DNA of 64,000 bases, taken from assembly GCF_028283705.1 (NCBI RefSeq), contig NZ_JAPWKD010000011.1, forward strand, positions 310,001-374,000. The letters are read 5' to 3'. Below the pieces are notes generated by a model that saw only the letters and a program-made list of their open reading frames with translations, had not been told where the DNA came from and did not search any database. Below, piece by piece: positions 61,199 to 64,000 of the stretch. Both the position numbers and the translations under genes were made by a program. Origin of the DNA: Pantoea sp. (GTDB taxonomy: Bacteria; Pseudomonadota; Gammaproteobacteria; Enterobacterales; Enterobacteriaceae). Numbering within the stretch: position 1 is the stretch's first letter; every line of letters starts with the position of its first letter.

Positions 61199-62592
61199 GC
61201 CAGGTAAATCTCGCGCAGCCAGCAGTGGCACCTGCCGCCCGCCCCGTCGGGCAAAGTCCGTATCTGCTACTGTTTATTATGCTGGTGGTGGCCGCTGTTG
61301 CCACCTGGCTGATCCCGGCAGGCGCATTCGATTATGTCACCCGTGAGGGGATTAAGTTTGCGGTGAAAGGCAGCCTGCATGCGGTGCCACAGTCCGGTGT
61401 CTATCCGCTGGAGATTTTTACCGCCATCGCTGAAGGCATGGTAAAAGCCGCGCCGATTATCTTTTTGATTCTGTTTACAGGCGGTGTGCTGACGGTGGTG
61501 GAATCCACTGGGGCGATTAAAACAGCGCTGAACTCGCTGGCCCGCAGTACCAGTCTGAGTGATACCCGCATCATCCTGATCTTTGGTGTGATTTTCGCCA
61601 TTCTCGGTACCACTGGCGCGGTAATCAATGCGGTCGTGGCCTTCGTGCCAATTGGCCTGCTGGTAGCGCGTTCGCTGGGGCTGTCGCCGATCCTTGGAGC
61701 ATCGCTGGTGTACCTCTCCTGTGCTGCCGGGTTTAACGTCTCGGTATTAGGCCCGGCCACCACTGGCCTGACGCAACATCTGGCTCAGCTGCCGATTTTT
61801 TCCGGCATGCTGCTGCGCGGCATAACCTTTCTGTTGTTTGCGCTGAGCGCCATTGCTTACCTGATCTGGTCGGTACGTAAAGCGCGTCGCGAAGGTCATC
61901 TGCGCCCGCAACAGGCAGAAGAACAGGATGCAACGCTTGTCGTCACCGGTCGCCATAAGCTGATTCTGATCACCTGCGCCCTGGCGCTGATTATTTTCAT
62001 CAGCGGTGCCGTGCGGCTGCACTGGGGCACCAATGAAATGTCCGCCATGTTTATCCTGCTGGCCATTGTGGTGGGGCTGATTGGCCGCATGTCCGGGACG
62101 GATATTGCCAATACTTTCCTTTCCGGCTGTTCTGGCCTGGTGAAAGGTGGCTTTATTGTCGGCCTGGCGGGCGCAGTGTCGCTGGTGCTGCAACAGGGGC
62201 ATGTGCTCGACCCTATTGTTGGCTTCCTCACCGACCTGCTGGCACCGGTGCCGCAAAAGCTCGCGGCAATTGGCATGTTTATCAGCGCAGCGTTGATTCA
62301 CTTTGGCATCTCATCCGGCTCTGGCGAATCGGCGGTGCTGATCCCAATCTTTTCTCCGCTGGGCGATAACCTGGGCCTGACACGTCAGGTCACGGTGCAA
62401 ACCGTGTTGCTGGGTGAAGGCATTGTGAACTGCATCAGCCCCACCTCCGGCGTACTGATGGCAGTGCTGGCGACCGCCGGTATTCCTTTCGGTAAATGGC
62501 TGCGTTTTATCGCGCCGCTGATCGCCGTGTGGTTCAGTATCTGCGTGGTGATGCTGTTGATCGGCGTGTCGATTAAGTGGGGGCCTTTCTAA
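61195..62592 (+). CDS. YfcC family transporter
   Basis: A 465-residue polytopic membrane protein with about 11-12 segments. The SGSGESAVLIPIF motif near residue 377 and ISPTSGVLMAVLA near residue 417 are the two conserved reentrant signatures of the YfcC/C4-dicarboxylate-like family. The N-terminal TWLIPAGAFDY motif is also diagnostic. It probably imports a peptide or acylated amino acid for the coupled M20 enzyme. An intrinsic terminator follows 33 bp after its stop. Confidence 0.88.
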   Translation: MSQVNLAQPAVAPAARPVGQSPYLLLFIMLVVAAVATWLIPAGAFDYVTREGIKFAVKGSLHAVPQSGVYPLEIFTAIAEGMVKAAPIIFLILFTGGVLTVVESTGAIKTALNSLARSTSLSDTRIILIFGVIFAILGTTGAVINAVVAFVPIGLLVARSLGLSPILGASLVYLSCAAGFNVSVLGPATTGLTQHLAQLPIFSGMLLRGITFLLFALSAIAYLIWSVRKARREGHLRPQQAEEQDATLVVTGRHKLILITCALALIIFISGAVRLHWGTNEMSAMFILLAIVVGLIGRMSGTDIANTFLSGCSGLVKGGFIVGLAGAVSLVLQQGHVLDPIVGFLTDLLAPVPQKLAAIGMFISAALIHFGISSGSGESAVLIPIFSPLGDNLGLTRQVTVQTVLLGEGIVNCISPTSGVLMAVLATAGIPFGKWLRFIAPLIAVWFSICVVMLLIGVSIKWGPF

Positions 62593-62624
62593 GCCCGAAA
62601 CGACGTAAACGCAACCTCCTGACA

Positions 62625-62652
62625 CGGCGCGATTTTTCGCGCCGTTTTCTTT
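62625..62652 (+). terminator. Rho-independent terminator of the M20/transporter operon
   Basis: CGGCGCGA and TCGCGCCG arms with a TTTT loop are followed by TTTTCTTTT. The stem shares its core with the REP-like units in the window. Confidence 0.85.
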
Positions 62653-62687
62653 TGAGCAAAATTTCCCCTGGGTATCTGTGAGCGATC

Positions 62688-62717
62688 GCAACATTTTGAT
62701 GTTGCGCTTTTGTTATT
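62688..62717 (+). terminator. Second, weaker terminator-like hairpin
   Basis: GCAACA and TGTTGC arms with a TTTTGA loop (62688-62705) are followed by GCTTTTGTTATT. It may back up the first terminator. Confidence 0.4.
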
Positions 62718-62730
62718 TCCGCTTAATATT

Positions 62731-62758
62731 ACGAATGAAAGTTAATTCAGATTCATTC
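62731..62758. promoter_or_regulatory. Inverted repeat upstream of ybiU
   Basis: CGAATGAA (62731-62738) and TTCATTCG (62751-62758) are perfect 8-bp arms with a 12-bp spacer, 30 bp before the ybiU ATG. It is a candidate operator. Confidence 0.4.
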
Positions 62759-62787
62759 GAAACAAACCGAACCGACCAGGAGTTGCT

Positions 62788-64000
62788 ATGAACACCTCTT
62801 TTACCTCAGTGACCCTACCTGACGATCACAAAGCAAAAATACGGCTGCTGAAACAACAGCTGAGAGCGCAAATTGGCGACGTTGAAGGCTTATTCCTTCA
62901 GGTGAAAGCCAAAATCACCCAGGCCATTGCCGAAGCAAAGGAAGATGAAGCACAGCGGGGAACAGCCTGGCCGGTGGTGAGCTGGCGTGATATCGCGGAA
63001 AAAAATATCTCTCAGGAGCAAATCGACTTTATAAAGCGTCGCGGCTGCGTGGTGGTGAAGCAAAACTTCGCTCGTGACGAAGCCCTGGCCTGGGATAAGG
63101 CGATGCTGGATTACCTCGAACTGAATGATTTTGACAACATCTATCGTGGCCCCGGCGATACCTTTTTCGGCAGTCTGGAAGCCTCGCGACCAGAAATTTA
63201 TCCCATCTACTGGTCCAAATCGCAGATGGAAGCTCGCCAGAGCGAAGGGATCTCCCTGACGCAGTCCTTCCTGAATCGGTTATGGAAATTTAATAGCGGT
63301 GGTGTGACCTGGTTCGATCCTGACGTCAGCATTATCTATCCCGACCGTATCCGTCGCCGCCTGCCGGGTACCACCTCGAAAGGGCTGGGCGCGCATACTG
63401 ATTCCGGTGCACTGGAACGCTGGTTGTTGCCCGCTTATCAGCAGGTATTCCGCAACATCTTCAATAACCAGTTTGCTGACTACGACCCCTGGGATGCCGC
63501 GCACCGTACCGAAGTGGATGAATATGATGTCGCCAATACCACTAAATGTTCGGCTTTCCGCACATTCCAGGGCTGGACCGCGCTTTCAGATATGGAAGCG
63601 GGCCAGGGCTTGCTGCATGTGGTGCCGGTGCCTGAAGCCATGGCTTATGTGCTGTTGCGCCCGTTACTCAGTGATGTGCCGGAAGATGAACTCTGTGGTG
63701 TGGCACCCGGCAAAGTACTGCCGATTTCGCAGCAATGGCACCCGGATCTGATCGCTGGTTTATCTTCCATTCCGCCGTTGCAGGCAGGTGACTCGGTGTG
63801 GTGGCATTGCGATGTGATCCATTCCGTCGCTCCCGTTGAATCACAACAGGGCTGGGGCAATGTGATGTATATTCCCGCAGCCCCGTTATGTGACAAAAAT
63901 CTGCGTTACGCGGAAAAAGTCGCCAATGCGCTGGATTTCGGCATCTCTCCCCCCGACTTCCCGCGTGAAGATTATGAGCGTGACTGGCAGGATCGCTTCA
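62788..64000 (+). CDS. ybiU: DUF1479 protein YbiU, 3' partial
   Basis: The frame is open from the ATG at 62788 to the window edge, giving 404 residues so far; the gene runs on. It matches E. coli YbiU through its length: LPDDHKAKIRLLKQQLRAQ at the start, PGTTSKGLGAHTDSGALERW near residues 193-212, and GDSVWWHCDVIHSVAPVE near 332-349. The HxD and later His fit a Fe(II)/2-oxoglutarate dioxygenase-like fold, but the function is not established. AGGAG lies 6 bp before the ATG. Confidence 0.93.
   Translation, partial: MNTSFTSVTLPDDHKAKIRLLKQQLRAQIGDVEGLFLQVKAKITQAIAEAKEDEAQRGTAWPVVSWRDIAEKNISQEQIDFIKRRGCVVVKQNFARDEALAWDKAMLDYLELNDFDNIYRGPGDTFFGSLEASRPEIYPIYWSKSQMEARQSEGISLTQSFLNRLWKFNSGGVTWFDPDVSIIYPDRIRRRLPGTTSKGLGAHTDSGALERWLLPAYQQVFRNIFNNQFADYDPWDAAHRTEVDEYDVANTTKCSAFRTFQGWTALSDMEAGQGLLHVVPVPEAMAYVLLRPLLSDVPEDELCGVAPGKVLPISQQWHPDLIAGLSSIPPLQAGDSVWWHCDVIHSVAPVESQQGWGNVMYIPAAPLCDKNLRYAEKVANALDFGISPPDFPREDYERDWQDRF

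Overview
The window looks like the chromosome of an enterobacterium, most likely Erwiniaceae and Pantoea-like. That placement is inference. It rests on a complete malonate decarboxylase operon, a periplasmic gluconate or 2-ketogluconate dehydrogenase set, close enterobacterial versions of ascG-ascF-ascB, bdcA, ybiU and ybiV, and short REP-like palindromes. No rRNA, tRNA, CRISPR array, prophage, insertion sequence or origin was recognised. Most genes share ordinary enterobacterial codon use. The fimbrial region (about 15-23 kb), the mdcA upstream region (11.1-12.1 kb) and the 33 kb intergenic region are clearly more AT-rich.

Layout. 0-3 kb: a partial membrane protein, small hypotheticals, a gamma-glutamylcyclotransferase-like protein and an LtrA protein. 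3.1-11.1 kb: the mdcABCDEFGH operon on the minus strand, with its LysR regulator mdcR meeting it tail to tail. 11.5-15 kb: a MerR-like regulator, then a purine or pyrimidine module (NCS2 permease plus nucleoside deaminase) divergent from a LysR gene. 15.3-22.1 kb: a chaperone-usher fimbrial operon headed by a Cys-rich LuxR-type regulator, with RcsAB-box-like sites upstream and a hairpin after the pilin gene. 22.6-27.8 kb: a KGG stress protein, a candidate small RNA, a double CMD-domain protein with its LysR gene, bdcA, a ParD-like gene fused operonically to a second-type map gene, and msrA. 27.9-32.6 kb: a LysR-controlled Rieske oxygenase and reductase pair, a LysE exporter and another LysR gene. 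32.7-40.2 kb: a second KGG protein, a highly structured intergenic region, the three-subunit flavocytochrome dehydrogenase, a LacI regulator, an OsmC protein and a MASE2-GGDEF cyclase. 40.4-46.8 kb: a chemoreceptor and an hxlR-emrA-emrB-fabF-like operon. 47.0-51.2 kb: the beta-glucoside system ascG / ascF-ascB with recognisable CRP, promoter and AscG sites. 51.3-64 kb: redox and regulator genes (zinc alcohol dehydrogenase with HxlR, XRE, two SDR-type enzymes, TetR with O-methyltransferase, two LysR), an M20 peptidase with a YfcC-type transporter, and ybiV and ybiU at the two ends of that stretch.

The window is dense in small catabolic, transport or detoxification modules, each beside its own regulator: seven LysR, two LacI, two HxlR, and one each of TetR, XRE, MerR-like and LuxR-type. 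The items most worth following are the fabF-like gene inside an EmrAB-type efflux operon, the ParD-like/map pair with a palindromic promoter, the candidate sRNA at 23.3 kb, and the orphan TTGTACAA palindromes at 33.1 kb that match a site upstream of the Rieske oxygenase.
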